From positions 9,124,001-9,188,000 of the forward strand of contig OZ026845.1 in NCBI GenBank assembly GCA_964023205.1: a stretch of DNA of 64,000 nt, written 5' to 3'. Every line of letters starts with the position of its first letter. The stretch's first letter is position 1. The notes under the pieces are model-generated. The model saw only the letters and a program-made list of their open reading frames with translations, did no database searches and had not been told where the DNA came from. This stretch comes from Lutraria lutraria (lineage: Eukaryota > Mollusca > Bivalvia > Venerida > Mactridae). Shown here one piece after another: positions 9,372 through 21,837 of the stretch. Both the position numbers and the translations under genes were made by a program.

Positions 9372-12059
9372 TAGTTGCTTTGAAATATCAAATATATAAT
9401 ATAATTTTAACAAAGTTAAATACGTTATTTATGTCCAACTTGAAAATGTGTAACACGACACGTCAAGAATTAATTAATTAGGTGTACTTGATGTCTGATA
9501 TACCTCATTTAGTTTTATCTGATGTTTCTCCCCAATGCTAACGTCGTCCATGTCAGGTAGTTATTCATGCGCTATTCATGAAGTATGCAAGAAAGATTCA
9601 AGATAAGTTCATGTTTTCATGAATTCCATTCGAAGTGGAGGTTTTACCAGATGTCTTTGTCAATGCGGTAACAATCACAGTTGTCAGTCATGTGATCATA
9701 TCTTCATCTGATGAAAGATACGGAATGAAAAATACTAAAACATTGTACATTTGATATTTCTACTGTTTATTTACATATAACAAGTATCTATCATTCCTTT
9801 ATATATATTTAACAATAATAGCTTTTTTAAAAAGCTAGGACGCGGACCATTTGTTCTTTGTCGTTATGGCTTAATTAGTTATGATCAGCTTGTGGTTTAA
9901 TCCGTCGTGTACGTTTCACGTGTATCAGTTAGGTAAGATTTAAGTGTAGTAATTGTTAAATGCTCACAGATATAATTTTGTAAGTTAACATGGTTTTATG
10001 TTAGAATGTTTTCACCCCCGACATCTAAATGATTTTAGATACAGTTGGCTATAGTAACATTGGTGCAATACTAATTCAACTCACGTTACTCACATAACCA
10101 CTCACAATTCCTAGATATATCTGCAAGAAACAATTACAAGACATGAATTCTAGACATAATTACAAATCATAGCCGAATCAACATGTAAGTATACACAATT
10201 CTAAGACATATCTGTAATAACGTGTTACCTATATAACAAGAACAAAACTTCTCGGGAAAACGTTGCCGTATTTATAAATAAATTGATTGAAAAATTATAC
10301 ATCGCCAACCAAACCCAGACAGTAGTTGGAATGAAGTGGGAAAAGTATCGCTTTTAATAGTGCAATTACTATTGTCAGAAACATTGTGTCTGACCTCAAG
10401 TTTCCAATTTAAGCTTTGAAAGAAATTGCCTTACAGAATCTTAACGAAAGCTTGTAACTAAGACATCAACGATATATCTTATCAAACTTGTTTGTTGTGA
10501 AAATATTGAAATGGCTCGTAATGTTGAGACTGTCGGCAATACGATGCTGCGTGGGTTGTATGACGTTAAACAAACATACATATCATACTGATACCTCGCA
10601 AACTATGAATACGCTCAGTGCGTTATTTCTCATTCTTTAATTATTTACCGTGATGCAACACGCATCCTTTCTCTGCCATTTAATGTATTGGTATGAGAGG
10701 AGAGGCTTGAAATTACAGCCTAATTAATAACTTGCATTCGTTGTTCAAAAATATTTCTGATATAATATGTTGTGTAAAATGTATATATCATATATTTATG
10801 TAAATACTACGTCATTGGTGATAATATTATTAAACATTCGATTTTTGTGAAGTTAAGACCATTTCCCAAAAGTCGGTCGGTACATACCGAAGAGCTTCCA
10901 TTAACCTACCGCCTACGAACAAAGTTCCAATTTTTTAAATTCTATGTCATAAATACAAATTCAAATATTACGTGCATTCAAGTCAAAATATGATGGCTAT
11001 GAAAAATCGTTAACGAGCAATACAAAACAGTCGTAAAAAATTCTAAACAATATTCTACCTCGGATTACTTTAATATTTACAACCAATACGTCATAATTCA
11101 CGTGCTGTTTATGTTAATAGTCTGGTTCCTAACTTTCATTGTAAACATGTAGAAGTCATCATTGAATTCATGGACGATGCGATGATAACTGCGAGTCAAC
11201 CAGATTTTTAAAGAAGTGGCTAACAGGGGAATTTTAATCGCTTAATTTAATTATTATAACGTGTAACTTTTTCTGAGAGCATGTCCATGTATGAGATATT
11301 GCATTCTGAGTGTAGCAGGTGATGATAATAATTTTAATGCAAATTGCTAAACTACTTTTGGTGAAACATAAACCAAAGTACTGGAAGCACATAGAACGGG
11401 AACAATTTTAACAATTGCATGACGGGTGTTGAAAAGCGTAGTACTTTGGTCTGCATCAAAATTTATGCGCGCCGAGCCAGTGAAGGCTGTGGAAAGCTGA
11501 ACTCCAATATCTCACCGGCTACAAAGAAATTTAACTTTTGACTGCTTTGTAGTTCCGAACAATAACAGAACCTTCAGAACTTTGATTAGACGTAGGTCTC
11601 ATCATTTACAAGTTGAGAAACTTTAATCCTCGCTTGAATTCATTACTCAAACGAACATACATTCTAAGAAGAGAGATTCAAATAACGCCAACAGTTATCA
11701 TAGACACATTATTACGTGGTATGACGGACAATTGGTTATACATCAACCAGTTATCATATACATGAACTAACACGATAAACAATATGTATGGAAATAAGAT
11801 ACTTAGTGTTATCTATATTCCACATGTATAGGCCTATCATAGCATATTGGACAAATATCACATCAAATGCGTTCCGTAATACCGCGGACTTTATTGATAC
11901 GAATACAAACAGACTAGCCACGTATTATCTAAATTAAGAAAATCAATAAACCATAAGATAGTCCATTGTTCTTTATAATGATAAAAGTGTAGGGAAAATG
12001 ATATCGTTTTTTTCAAAACTAGAGACGGAAAGGGACTATAAATAACAAAAGCAATGTGT
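9372..12059. other. Intergenic, nothing recognised
   Basis: About 2.7 kb of AT-rich sequence with no long ORF, no convincing splice-linked exons and no clear repeat on either strand by eye. Confidence 0.5.
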
Positions 12060-12580
12060 ATAATATTGTGTTATCATTTTAGTATTATAGTGTGTATCAT
12101 ATTGTGTATTATATTGTGTATTATTATCTGTTTTATATTGTGTATAATATTTGTATTATATTGCTATCATGTTGTGTATCACAATGTGTATTATGTTGTG
12201 TAACATATTGTGTATTATGTTGTGTAACATATTGTGTATTATGTTGTGTATTATGGTGTGCAACATAATGTGTATTATGTTGTGTAACATATTGTGTATT
12301 ATGTTGTGTAACATATTGTGTATTATGTTGTATATTATGGTGTGCAACATATTGTGTATTATGTTGTGTAACATATTGCGTATTATGTTGTGCAGCATAT
12401 TGTGTATTATGCTGTGCAGCATATTGTGTATTATGTTGCGCATGTTGTGTTTTATATCGTGTATTACAATGTGTATTGTGTTGTGTAACATATTGTGTAT
12501 TATATTGTGTAACATATTGTGTATTATATTGTGTTTTATATTGTGTATTATATCGTGTATCACAATGTGTATCACCTTTT
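12060..12580. repeat. 24-bp (2 x 12) tandem repeat
   Basis: The unit ATTATGTTGTGTAACATATTGTGT repeats about 20 times, with 12-base sub-units and point variants. Because the unit is a multiple of three, the array is open in frames on both strands, giving false proteins of 180 and 139 residues made of repeating Ile/Met/Leu/Cys or His/Asn/Ile. These are artefacts of the repeat. Confidence 0.9.
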
Positions 12581-12699
12581 TTTATCCAATCGTGTTTGTT
12601 TTGGTATTAAGAAAACGAAAGCTGGTGGAATTAAAGACCAATACCGAAGTTACGATAAATTCGCCGTTACAAATTGATTCAAATTTTATTTAAGATCTT

Positions 12700-13409
12700 G
12701 GCCTGATAAGTTTAGTTCAAGTTTCGGATCAATAATTATAAACCAAAACTCTTTCTAATTGATAATAAGTTTCATCTATAAGTTATTTAGTATCTTGTCC
12801 TGATCGCAATCACATTGACTACATAAAAAGAAACGAAAACCCCAGATCAGCAAATTCTATTCTTCTTAGCTCTGTCATTACTCTGGCTAATTTAGTTGTA
12901 GATCATATCTAACCCAGCCTGTTTAACACCATGTATAATCCTGCAGACTTTATAGAAAAGCGTTGTATTAAGAATAACCATTTTTCTTCCCAAGATGTTG
13001 CTTCATTTTCACACCTTCGCCATTTGTCTCACAGAAAATGTTTCGTGACGCTGAAGTCACAATGAATACTATTTCTTCTTACTTTATTACATTATTTTGG
13101 ATTATAACAGAAAACTTGATAGTTTACGTCCCACAACATTCACGTTACTGTCCATTCAGGTTTATCAATACACCACAGCAATCAGTTCAAGTCTATATAT
13201 GGTAATTTTACTCCAAGGACTACTGGAAGACCATGAATTAATGATGATACAGCGATATCTCCCTAACCGTTCTTTCTTCGTTTCATATTTAGCATCAATA
13301 ATATCACAATATTTGGCAGCAAGTAGATTGTGTCAGAGGCGTCAATATAACCAGCAATGTTATTTTAACCTCACCGTCTTAAATCATACAAAACAATATC
13401 ATATTGAAA
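12700..13409. other. Intergenic, no supported gene
   Basis: A plus-strand frame open from 13097 to 13507 has no recognisable domain, and its last third runs into the repeated element at 13410. I treat it as chance. Confidence 0.4.
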
Positions 13410-14604
13410 TCAAAGTACTGAAAGTACTGTTGGACTTGATTTTTACCATACGAGACAAAAGAGAGAAATGTGTACCCACATCGTTCGAGCCCATACAAAT
13501 ATTTTAAAATTTAAAATTACGGACCGAGTTTTCATTCATATTGTAATGCAGGTCATATGCATATAGGTAAATGACATAAGCTAGGGCTTTACTATAGTCC
13601 CTTAGCTAAAATTTTAAAATGAAAAAAGCCTGATATTGGAAAGTTTAATGATTAGCACATTAATTGAGGACAATTTAATTGCATTAAAAACTCTTTATTG
13701 TACAAAACTAGTAAACAACACTTCAGTAACAGTAAATACAAACATTGATTCTTCTGGTTTTAACACAACAGAACATCGTCGCATTGAACACATTCAGGGT
13801 CACTCAAATCAAAAAGGTCCTGACACAGTAGAGTAAGACCTATATGTCCTATAGTTAACCCGATGTTGCATGAAATTCAGACGTGATTATGTAATTCTAA
13901 ATAATCTGGCGTAAAAGGAACTCTTAAACAGTAAATTTTAAAAGCACGTATCCAGTAATTTACGTTCGTATTTAGCGACTCGAATTATTATTCTTAAGCC
14001 GCAGTTTTAACATTTAGCCTTCGATAAATGAAACTCCCCACATCGGTTACGCTTTGCTACTAGCCACTGCGGGGAGTGAGTCTATAAATAGCGATTCCGT
14101 CATCAAAATAACACAAGTTGGTGTGAATATCCCGGAATACGATTAACTGAGAATCGCTTTGTAATATTAAGAAATGTTAGAAAGGCACAAAACACACACA
14201 TCGATGGTAGATTGTTGCAAATGCATGAATACGTCCGTGGAGATTTTTCTGAAAGTTCTATCGAACGAAAACCGAAAGTAGAACTACTTTTACGGCAAGA
14301 TATTTTATTGGACAGTGAATACGCGGTTTTAATTCTACGCATTTGAATATCTCATGTATCTACCGACAAGCACTTATTTAGATACATGACTCTTTCCATG
14401 TAGTTACAATAGAATGATTTGAAATATATTTAGATCTGACACACTTAATTGGGGAAAGATTCCAGATACTTCTATATAAACATACCATTTAGTTGCGTAC
14501 TATTTCCTTTATGTGGCATTCTTTAAACCAAGCTGTTATGGAGTCCAGCGACCAATATAAGTCTACGATTACAAAGGACTTGATTTTGATAAAAATCAAA
14601 TCCA
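13410..14604. mobile_element. 1.2-kb non-autonomous element, copy 1
   Basis: The whole block recurs at 37567-38650 in a different flanking context, so it is a mobile unit. The left end is TCAAAGTACTGAAAGTACTG followed by GGACTTGATTTTTA. The right end is a perfect-looking hairpin in the other copy (GGACTTGATTTT / AAAAATCAAGTCC), giving a short inverted match to the left end. Unlike the other copy, this one has an extra ~100 bases near 14095-14200. Inside are two short open frames, neither with a known domain. The class is unresolved: the TC start and 3' hairpin recall Helitrons, but no CTRR end is seen. Confidence 0.7.
13648..13836 (+). CDS. Short conserved ORF inside the 1.2-kb element (unknown)
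   Basis: From the first ATG (13648) the frame encodes 62 residues beginning MISTLIEDNLIALKTLYC. The second copy (37804-37980) keeps the frame with few replacements and an in-frame 12-base deletion near the C-terminus. Two copies are too few to claim selection. No domain, signal or motif is recognised. It could be a remnant of a captured exon or chance. Confidence 0.25.
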   Translation: MISTLIEDNLIALKTLYCTKLVNNTSVTVNTNIDSSGFNTTEHRRIEHIQGHSNQKGPDTVE

Positions 14605-15289
14605 AAAACAGTCATTAAATGAATGCTGATATCACGTTTTTATCCAATCTTGTGAGTTGTAACAAAAAACATAGTAAAGTCTGACAATTAGAGGAAATAT
14701 AAGTAGTCATTTACATTTTTACAAAATATAAACTCGGAAACATTTAGAGAAAATAAACATATTTATTTACATGAGTATACTTAGATAGTCTGACATAAAT
14801 ACGTACATATACATAAACACTATGCCAAGGTCGGTGTGGCTAAGGTATTCATGCATATAACAACAATAGACATCATAAATTACAATATACTAGTATTACT
14901 ATAAGACAAAAAAAAACAAGAATGTACATGATAGCACAGGATAAACAAAATAAAATACAAACTTTACCAGCACAAGTTAACTCAAATATCATATCAGATA
15001 TATATTCAGATAATTGGTGACCTTTAAATCCGCATAAGATTTGAATTATAAACATGGATAACTTCATAGTTATAGAGGAACATATACGACTTGTAATTTC
15101 TTCATTCAAAGTCTTCCCAGTCAACAATTATTGTTAACATAATCAATATACCAAAGAGGACCTTTCCAATCATGGATACAATTATATATGTTACGAAAAT
15201 TTCGACTATTCTTGTTCATTGTTGAGGTCACGATTTTTACTATAATGCATTATTCACATTTAGTGTTAACACGATGGGTATTGTCTTAG
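14605..15289. other. Intergenic, nothing firm
   Basis: AT-rich. A reverse-strand frame (14873-15127) encodes 84 residues with a hydrophobic tail and holds a GT splice-like site, but there is no recognisable protein and no partner exon. Confidence 0.35.
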
Positions 15290-15430
15290 GAAATGAAACG
15301 GATGGGATAGGTCAGTGGTCTAGTGGTAATATGCTGGACCACTTATCAAAGGGTTGTGTGTCGGACGCTTTTTCAATATCCCCATCCCAACTACAGATCC
15401 AAGTATTTCGTGAAACGACTATAGCTTCGA
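15290..15430 (+). repeat. SINE family B, 5' fragment
   Basis: GGTCAGTGGTCTAGTGGTAA is a tRNA A-box-like head. It is followed by CCCCATCCCAACTACAGATC, the body phrase shared with the family B copies at 26125 and 45347. The 3' half is missing. Confidence 0.55.
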
Positions 15431-15439
15431 GTGGACAGA

Positions 15440-16212
15440 TAATACCAAAGTTATGAAAAGAAATCTGAACAGATTGAAGAACAAAAAAACATATCATTGA
15501 TCTATATAGAATGTCAAAAGTTCAACTTAAACTACAAGCTTATTTAAATAGAAAGTCAATACATCTACTGAACTATACTTTAAAGTATCAGTCTGTCTCA
15601 TGGATATAATCCTCGCCTTTTTCAAGAAATTACCAGACAAACCTGTCAAAAAAATCCGCTCTACAATTTGTACGTGACACTGCCACGAAATAAACAACCA
15701 CTCCTCGTTGAAATCAAATGAAATCTACTTCGTTGAAATACTTTACATGCAACACGTTATTATGTTGAATATAATCGTAAATAATTTCTTTTTTTAATTA
15801 TATCTTCTATACTCTAGTGGCTTTATAATCTTTCTCAATTGATATTAATGGAATACTGTAAAATTGGTTATTTATTCAAATGAAACTCACGCTGTTTCAT
15901 GTTCTCATGGTTGCGTGTAGGGATTTACGCCATTTATCAAGAACGGTTAAGTTTGCATGGCAATTGTTGATCTTCATTCAAATTTAATAACGATAATTTG
16001 AATAATATTGGTTTACTGACTTGAATGAATGAATAATCAAATACCGCTGCAGCACGTAAATTGTTATTCCCGACTGATGCGATTGAATTATTCGAACGGA
16101 ATTTTGAGCCAATCTGTATAAACGTATAATTGAACTTTAATGTTGGGCTGTAATAATAACAACTTTTATAATAACACTTGATAGTTCGGACGTAATTTGA
16201 CAACGTATACGC
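15440..16212. other. Intergenic, nothing recognised
   Basis: AT-rich sequence before the satellite. The reverse-strand frame at 15937-16203 has no recognisable domain. Confidence 0.4.
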
Positions 16213-17310
16213 GTATAATCACAGTGTTACGTTAAGTAACATTGTATATACTCGTAATCACACTGGATTGTTACGTTCAGTAACATTGTATATACTCATA
16301 ATCACACTGTAGTGTTACGTTAAGTAACATTGTATATACTCGTAATCACACTGGATTGTTACGTTAAGTAACATTGTGTATACTCGTAATCACACTGGAT
16401 TGTTACGTTAAGTAACATTGTATATACTCGTAATCACACTGGATTGTTACGTTAAGTAACATTGTATATACTCATAATCACACTGTAGTGTTACGTTAAG
16501 TAACATTGTATATACTCGTAATCACACTGGATTGTTACGTTAAGTAACATTGTGTTAACTCGTAATCACACTGGATTGTTACGTTAAGTAACATTGTATA
16601 TACTCGTAATCACACTGGATTGTTACGTTAAGTAACATTGTGTATACTCGTAATCACACTGGATTGTTACGTTAAGTAACATTGTATATACTCGTAATCA
16701 GACTGTAGTGTTACGTTAAGTAACATTGTATATACTCGTAATCACACTGGATTGTTACGTTCAGTAACATTGTGTATACTCGTAATCACACTGGATTGTT
16801 ACGTTAAGTAACATTGTATATACTCGTAATCACACTGTAGTGTTACGTTAAGTAACATTGTGTATACTCGTAATCACACTGGATTGTTACGTTAAGTAAC
16901 ATTGTATATACTCATAATCACACTGTAGTGTTACGTTAAGTAACATTGTGTATACTCGTAATCACACTGGATTGTTACGTTAAGTAACATTGTGAATACT
17001 CGTAATCACACTGGATTGTTACGTTAAGTAACATTGTGTATACTCGTAATCACACTGGATTGTTACGTTAAGTAACATTGTGAATACTCATAATCACACT
17101 GTAGTGTTACGTTAAGTAGCATTGTATATAATCACACTGTAGTGTTACGTTAAGTGACATTTTATATAATCACACTGGATTGTTACGTTAAGTGACATTG
17201 TATATAATCACACTGAATTGTTACGTTAAGTAACATTGTATATAATCACACTGAATTGTTACGTAAAGTAACATTGTATATTATCACACTGAATTGTTAA
17301 GTAAAGTAAC
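16213..17310. repeat. 44-bp satellite array with palindromic core
   Basis: About 25 head-to-tail copies of a 44-base unit beginning GTTACGTTAAGTAACATTGT and ending AATCACACTGGATT or AATCACACTGTAGT. Each unit contains the inverted repeat GTTAC-N5-GTAAC. Variation is structured: the TGTAGT ending follows ACTCATAATC in four units, and TGTATA/TATATA alternate. The last five or so units (from ~17115) lose the ACTCG segment and are about 36-38 bases. There is no coding content. Confidence 0.95.
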
Positions 17311-18210
17311 TACACTACCAAATATATTCAATTCTTCCCAAAACAATTTGTGCGCACGTTTATGAATAAGTGATATGTGGATAGTGCACGAAAGACAGCA
17401 TACTATGTTGTAGAAATGTGCATCTTTCACGCTTACAAATGTGATTCTCACCATAATTTGGTAAAGGAAGAAGTTGCCACTGATATCCTATAAATGCTTT
17501 AATGATGATTATTATCGTATTGCAAACATTGCTTAATTACAACAAACATGTCATTTACCCATCTGTCAATTAATCGTATGATAATACTCGCGTGTTTTTG
17601 TACAACTATTAAGTAATAAAACTATGATAAACGAAATGTAATTCAAAATCTCTGAATGCAAGAATGAAATCATGCCGTATCATGCCAAAAGAGAAATTTG
17701 TATTTGTAATCTCGGAATTTAACGTTTAATTTATAGGTCCGATGCGAGACATTTTGATGACTGGTTCTGACTGAGGACCGCTGTGTGCTTTCTAATAACG
17801 AATGTTCAAATTCAAGTCGTCGAAAGTAATATAAGAGAACTTAATGGTGCACATTCGTTCAGTACAAATATAATCCTTATAGTAACACATAACTTTAACA
17901 CTTCAAATAAATGCCATTCATTATACAACTCACCAAAGAACTCATTCGTAACAACGAATTATTGCACTGAGACACAAACACACATGCTTGCTGAAATAAA
18001 CTTGATAGACGGAACGTGTTGTCAATTTTCAGAGACAAGTCATCTTTCATACTACTGTTAAATGAGTTGATAATTAGATGAGAGCCTGAAACAACAGTAT
18101 ACCATACATTACATATTTACAAACAGGAACTGACTAGGATGTAAGTCTTGTAACAAAGATGTTTGTTCCTAACCAGTTTAAACCGTATTGATGATCTCTA
18201 TCGAACAATA
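17311..18210. other. Intergenic, nothing recognised
   Basis: A plus-strand ORF (17783-18061) has ordinary AT-rich composition and no domain. No splice partners were found. Confidence 0.4.
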
Positions 18211-18450
18211 TTTGTTTCTTTGAGATTTACACCCCCTTTTCAACAGTCAGTCATATGAGACTATCCGACTGTTCATTTAACCATCGTTCCTGGGAAGAAC
18301 CAGTATTAGACTTAATTCCATCCTCCGAAAGCAACTGCCTACTTTCTCACATAAAGAGACATGTTCGTTAGCTAGGCTCGAACCCATGACCCTCTGTCAA
18401 TGAGAGGTTACAGTGATTTGAAGTCAGCGACCTTAACCACTTGAACACTG
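18211..18450 (-). repeat. tRNA-derived SINE, family A, reverse
   Basis: Read on the minus strand it gives the A-box-like TGGTTAAGGTCGCTGACTTC, then a B-box-like GGGTTCGAGCC, the GGTTCTTCCCAGGAAC body phrase and an AAACAAA tail. It is colinear with the plus-strand copy at 61358-61590. It is not a tRNA gene, because the 3' acceptor half is replaced by SINE body. Confidence 0.75.
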
Positions 18451-18870
18451 TGTTGTGTCTCTATCGAAGAAATACACCCCTCTCACGTACGACACAAATA
18501 TTAAAAAACAGAGCACACAACTCTTCCCATTGATATAAATGAAGAAACAAAATGTGGGACTGATGCAACATTCTATCAGAAGTAAAATCTTAGTGATATA
18601 AATTATAAAGTGCCTGTAAGAAACAGAATCATTATGACACCCTTGCATTTCCAACATTGTCTCGATAGAATTACATTCGTACTACAATGTACTATTTTCA
18701 ATATGGTGATAAAGACACCTCATTAACAGATTATCCGACACATCTGGTCTGTACTATTCAGCCTTCGTGTTACTCGCACCTTTTTATACCGTATACTAGT
18801 GGACTGCTTTGATGAAAAAGCGGATACGTTATAACTCATGGACGACGTCAATAACTGAAATTGTACTAAA

Positions 18871-20620
18871 CAAGAGGGCCATGATGGCCCTATAAATGCT
18901 CACCAGGAGAAAAGGTCATTTGGAGATGAACATTGTTGAAGTTTTCTATACGAGTCCAAGTAAGATCAAGTGACCGATCTGGGCCAATTTTTTATCCCAT
19001 GGCCATTATATGAACAGATTTAAAAGAGGTCCATTAGACAAAGCTAGATACCAAATATCTTAGCTCTAGGCCTTGTGGTTTCGGAGAAGAAGATTTTTTA
19101 AATTTTCCTATATAAAATAGAGTAAACCCAAGGGCAGGGCTAATTTTGACCCCGGGGCCATAATTTGAACAAACTTGGTAGAGGTCCACTAGACAATGCC
19201 ACATACAAAATATCAAAGCTCTAGGCCTTGCAGTTTCGGAGAAGATTTTTTAAATTTTCCTATATAAGTCTATATAAATCAAGTGACCCCCGGGGCGGGG
19301 CCAATTTTGACCCTAGGGCAATAATTTGAACAAACATGGTAGATGTCCACTAGACAATGCTACATACCAAATATCTTAGCTCTAGGCCTTGTGGTTTCGG
19401 AGAAGAAGATTTTTTAAATTTTCCTATATAAAATAGAATAACCCCCAGAGCAGGGCCAATTTTGACCCCGGGGCCATAATTTGAACAAACTTGGTAGAGG
19501 TCCACTAGACAGTGCCACATACAAAATATCTACGCTCTAGGCCTTGCGGTTTCGGAGAAGAAGATTTTTTTTTAATTTTCCTATGTAAGTCTATATAAAT
19601 CAAGTGACCCCTTGGGCGGGGCCGATTTTGACCCTAGGGCAATAATTTGAACAAACTTGGTAGAGGTCCACTAGACAATGCTACATACCAAATATCATAG
19701 CTCTAGGCCTTGTGGTTTCGGGTAAGAAGATTTTTAAAATTTTCCTATATAAAATAGAATAAACCCCAGGGCAGGGCCAATTTTGACCCCGGGGCCATAA
19801 TTTGAACAAACTTGGTAGAGGTCCACTAGACAATGCCACATACAAAATATCTAAGCTCTAGGCCTTGCGGTTTTGGAGAAGAAGATTTTTTAAATTTTCC
19901 TATATAAGTCTATATAAATCAAGTGACCCCCGGGGCGGGGCCAATTTTGACCCTAGGGCAATAATTTGAACAAACTTGGTAGAGGTCCACTAGACAATGC
20001 TATATGCCAAATATCTTAGCTCTAGGCCTTGTGCTTTCGGAGAAGAAGATTTTTCAAATTTTCCTATATAAAATAGAATAAACCCCAGGGCAGGGCCAAT
20101 TTTGACCCCGCGGCCATAATTTGAACAAACTTGGTAGAGGTCCACTAGACAATGTCACATACAAAATATCTAAGCTCTAGGCCTTGCGGTTTTGGAGAAG
20201 AAGATTTTTTTAATTTCCTATATAAGTCTATGTAAAATCAAGTGACCCCCGGGGCGGAGCCAATTTTGACCCCAGGGGAATAATTTGAACAACTTTTGTA
20301 GAGTTCCATTAGACAATGCTACATACCAAATATCTTAGCTCTAGGCCCTGTGGTTTCGGACAAGAAGATTTTTTAAGTTTTTTCTATTTGTTGCCTTGGC
20401 AACCAGAATTTTTAATGAAATTTAATTTTTTGAACAACTTTGAAAGGGGACCACCCAAGGATCATTCCAGCAAAGTTTGGTTGCAATCGGCATAGCGGTG
20501 TAGGAGGAGATGTTGTTTTAAGTAAACATGGACGCCACTTCACGACGAACGACGCACGATGGACGCAGGGCGATCACAAAAGCTCACCTTGAGCACATTC
20601 GTGCTCTGGTGAGCTAAAAA
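18871..20620 (+). mobile_element. Pearl-like element with ~160-bp tandem cores
   Basis: The left flank begins CAAGAGGGCCATGATGGCCC and the right flank ends GTGCTCTGGTGAGCTAAAAA. Between them lie about ten alternating cores of ~160 bases (two sub-types, ~320-base dimer period). Each holds CCAATTTTGACCC, an ATAATTTGAACAAAC phrase, GGTCCACTAGACAATG and CTCTAGGCCTTG. The left-flank, tandem-core, right-flank layout is that described for bivalve pearl elements. I infer the class from layout, not from a sequence match. A diverged reverse copy is at 59310-60240. Confidence 0.7.
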
Positions 20621-21734
20621 CTAATAAATCATTGCAAATTATTCATCACCAGCATAATCCATTTAAATTGTTTTTAATCAACTGTAGTTTCCTAAATCCC
20701 AATATGATCTCATTTGGATTCAATAAGATTATTGTCTACCCGTTCTTAATTACACTGCAAAGGTCCGGGCATACTACGCCTGTCCAAATATAGAAACTAG
20801 TTTTCTCTAACTTCTGCCGACGAATATTAAAACTAAAACCCTCAACTAATTATGATACATTGTATAAAGATCTCGACCATATATCTAAGAAGATACACAT
20901 ATAAATCCTAGCAATTAAGTACTGCGTAAAAAACATAGTAATTTCAAACAGAGATTTTATCCACAACACACTGTCACTTTTAGTAAACCTGGTGCCGATT
21001 TACCACATTGTGTGATATTGCTGGTTTATTTGGGATCTTTACTGTTGATTTATTATACTAGCTCCTTTTGCTTAAATCACCATGTCTAGGCACGGAGATT
21101 TGACGGATATCAATGAACAAACGAGAAAACACTTGTTTTTCAAAATTGCTAATAATTGGGCAAACATTGCTCGCGCCATTTCTGTTTCATTTATTAGAAG
21201 AAAACCAAATGGAAATGACAGGCAATCCATTCCTGATATTATTTCTCAACATGATTGTTTTCTAAGATACCTAACAAGATATATTGGCTAGATTTGTTCA
21301 CCGATTGTCGTCCAATATAAAACTATTTATACATTGTAAATGTTTTTGTTTGGATCTGGAAAAACTGACTTACCACAGTAAATTAGTCATACATAAATAA
21401 CACGATTTTGTTTTATTAAATGGTTACTAGCAGTATAAGAATTGACAAGCGCAGGAGTCATGAAGGCACTGATTTAATTAAATGTAGTAAAAAAGAAAGA
21501 AACTCATTTAGTTGTCTACTAAAATTTGATAATTGTTTATAAGGCCTAATATCTATATGAAGCAAGACATTGTCTGAAAAATTAGTTAATTCTGATGTGG
21601 TTCTCAAATAACAACCGAAATACAATGTCTGTAAGTATATGAATGCATAATAAGAATAACATTAAAGTGCATTGTGTTGAACAAGACAGAATTGTATAGC
21701 AATTTTATTTATCTGCTCACTGTTTCAAGGTCCT
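20621..21734. other. Intergenic, one unexplained ORF
   Basis: A 69-codon plus-strand ORF at 21082-21291 has a true ATG, normal amino-acid composition and no recognised domain. No splice partners could be assigned. Otherwise AT-rich sequence without clear features. Confidence 0.35.
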
Positions 21735-21766
21735 ATCGACAGCTATGGTCATTTCAGGGCCGCCCC

Positions 21767-21797
<31 letters not shown>

Positions 21798-21825
21798 AAG
21801 AGAGAGAGGGAGAGAGAGATGGGAT
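21735..21825 (-). repeat. SINE family B 3' end with GA expansion
   Basis: On the minus strand the phrase GGGGCGGCCCTGAAATGACC is the family B 3' module also seen at 50613 and 49037. A GA run at 21773-21820 sits directly beside it, at the same internal place where other copies have CT/GA runs. Confidence 0.6.
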
Positions 21826-21837
21826 GGATAAAATACA

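Noticed and set aside
12151..12693. 180-aa and 139-aa proteins on opposite strands
   Set aside because: Both are produced by the 24-bp repeat being open in several frames.
16213..17310. CRISPR-like array (regular repeats)
   Set aside because: Units are contiguous with no unique spacers, and the context is eukaryotic. It is a satellite.
21082..21291. Death-domain-like exon
   Set aside because: A faint resemblance in NNWANIARAI only. No adjoining exons and no other domain features.
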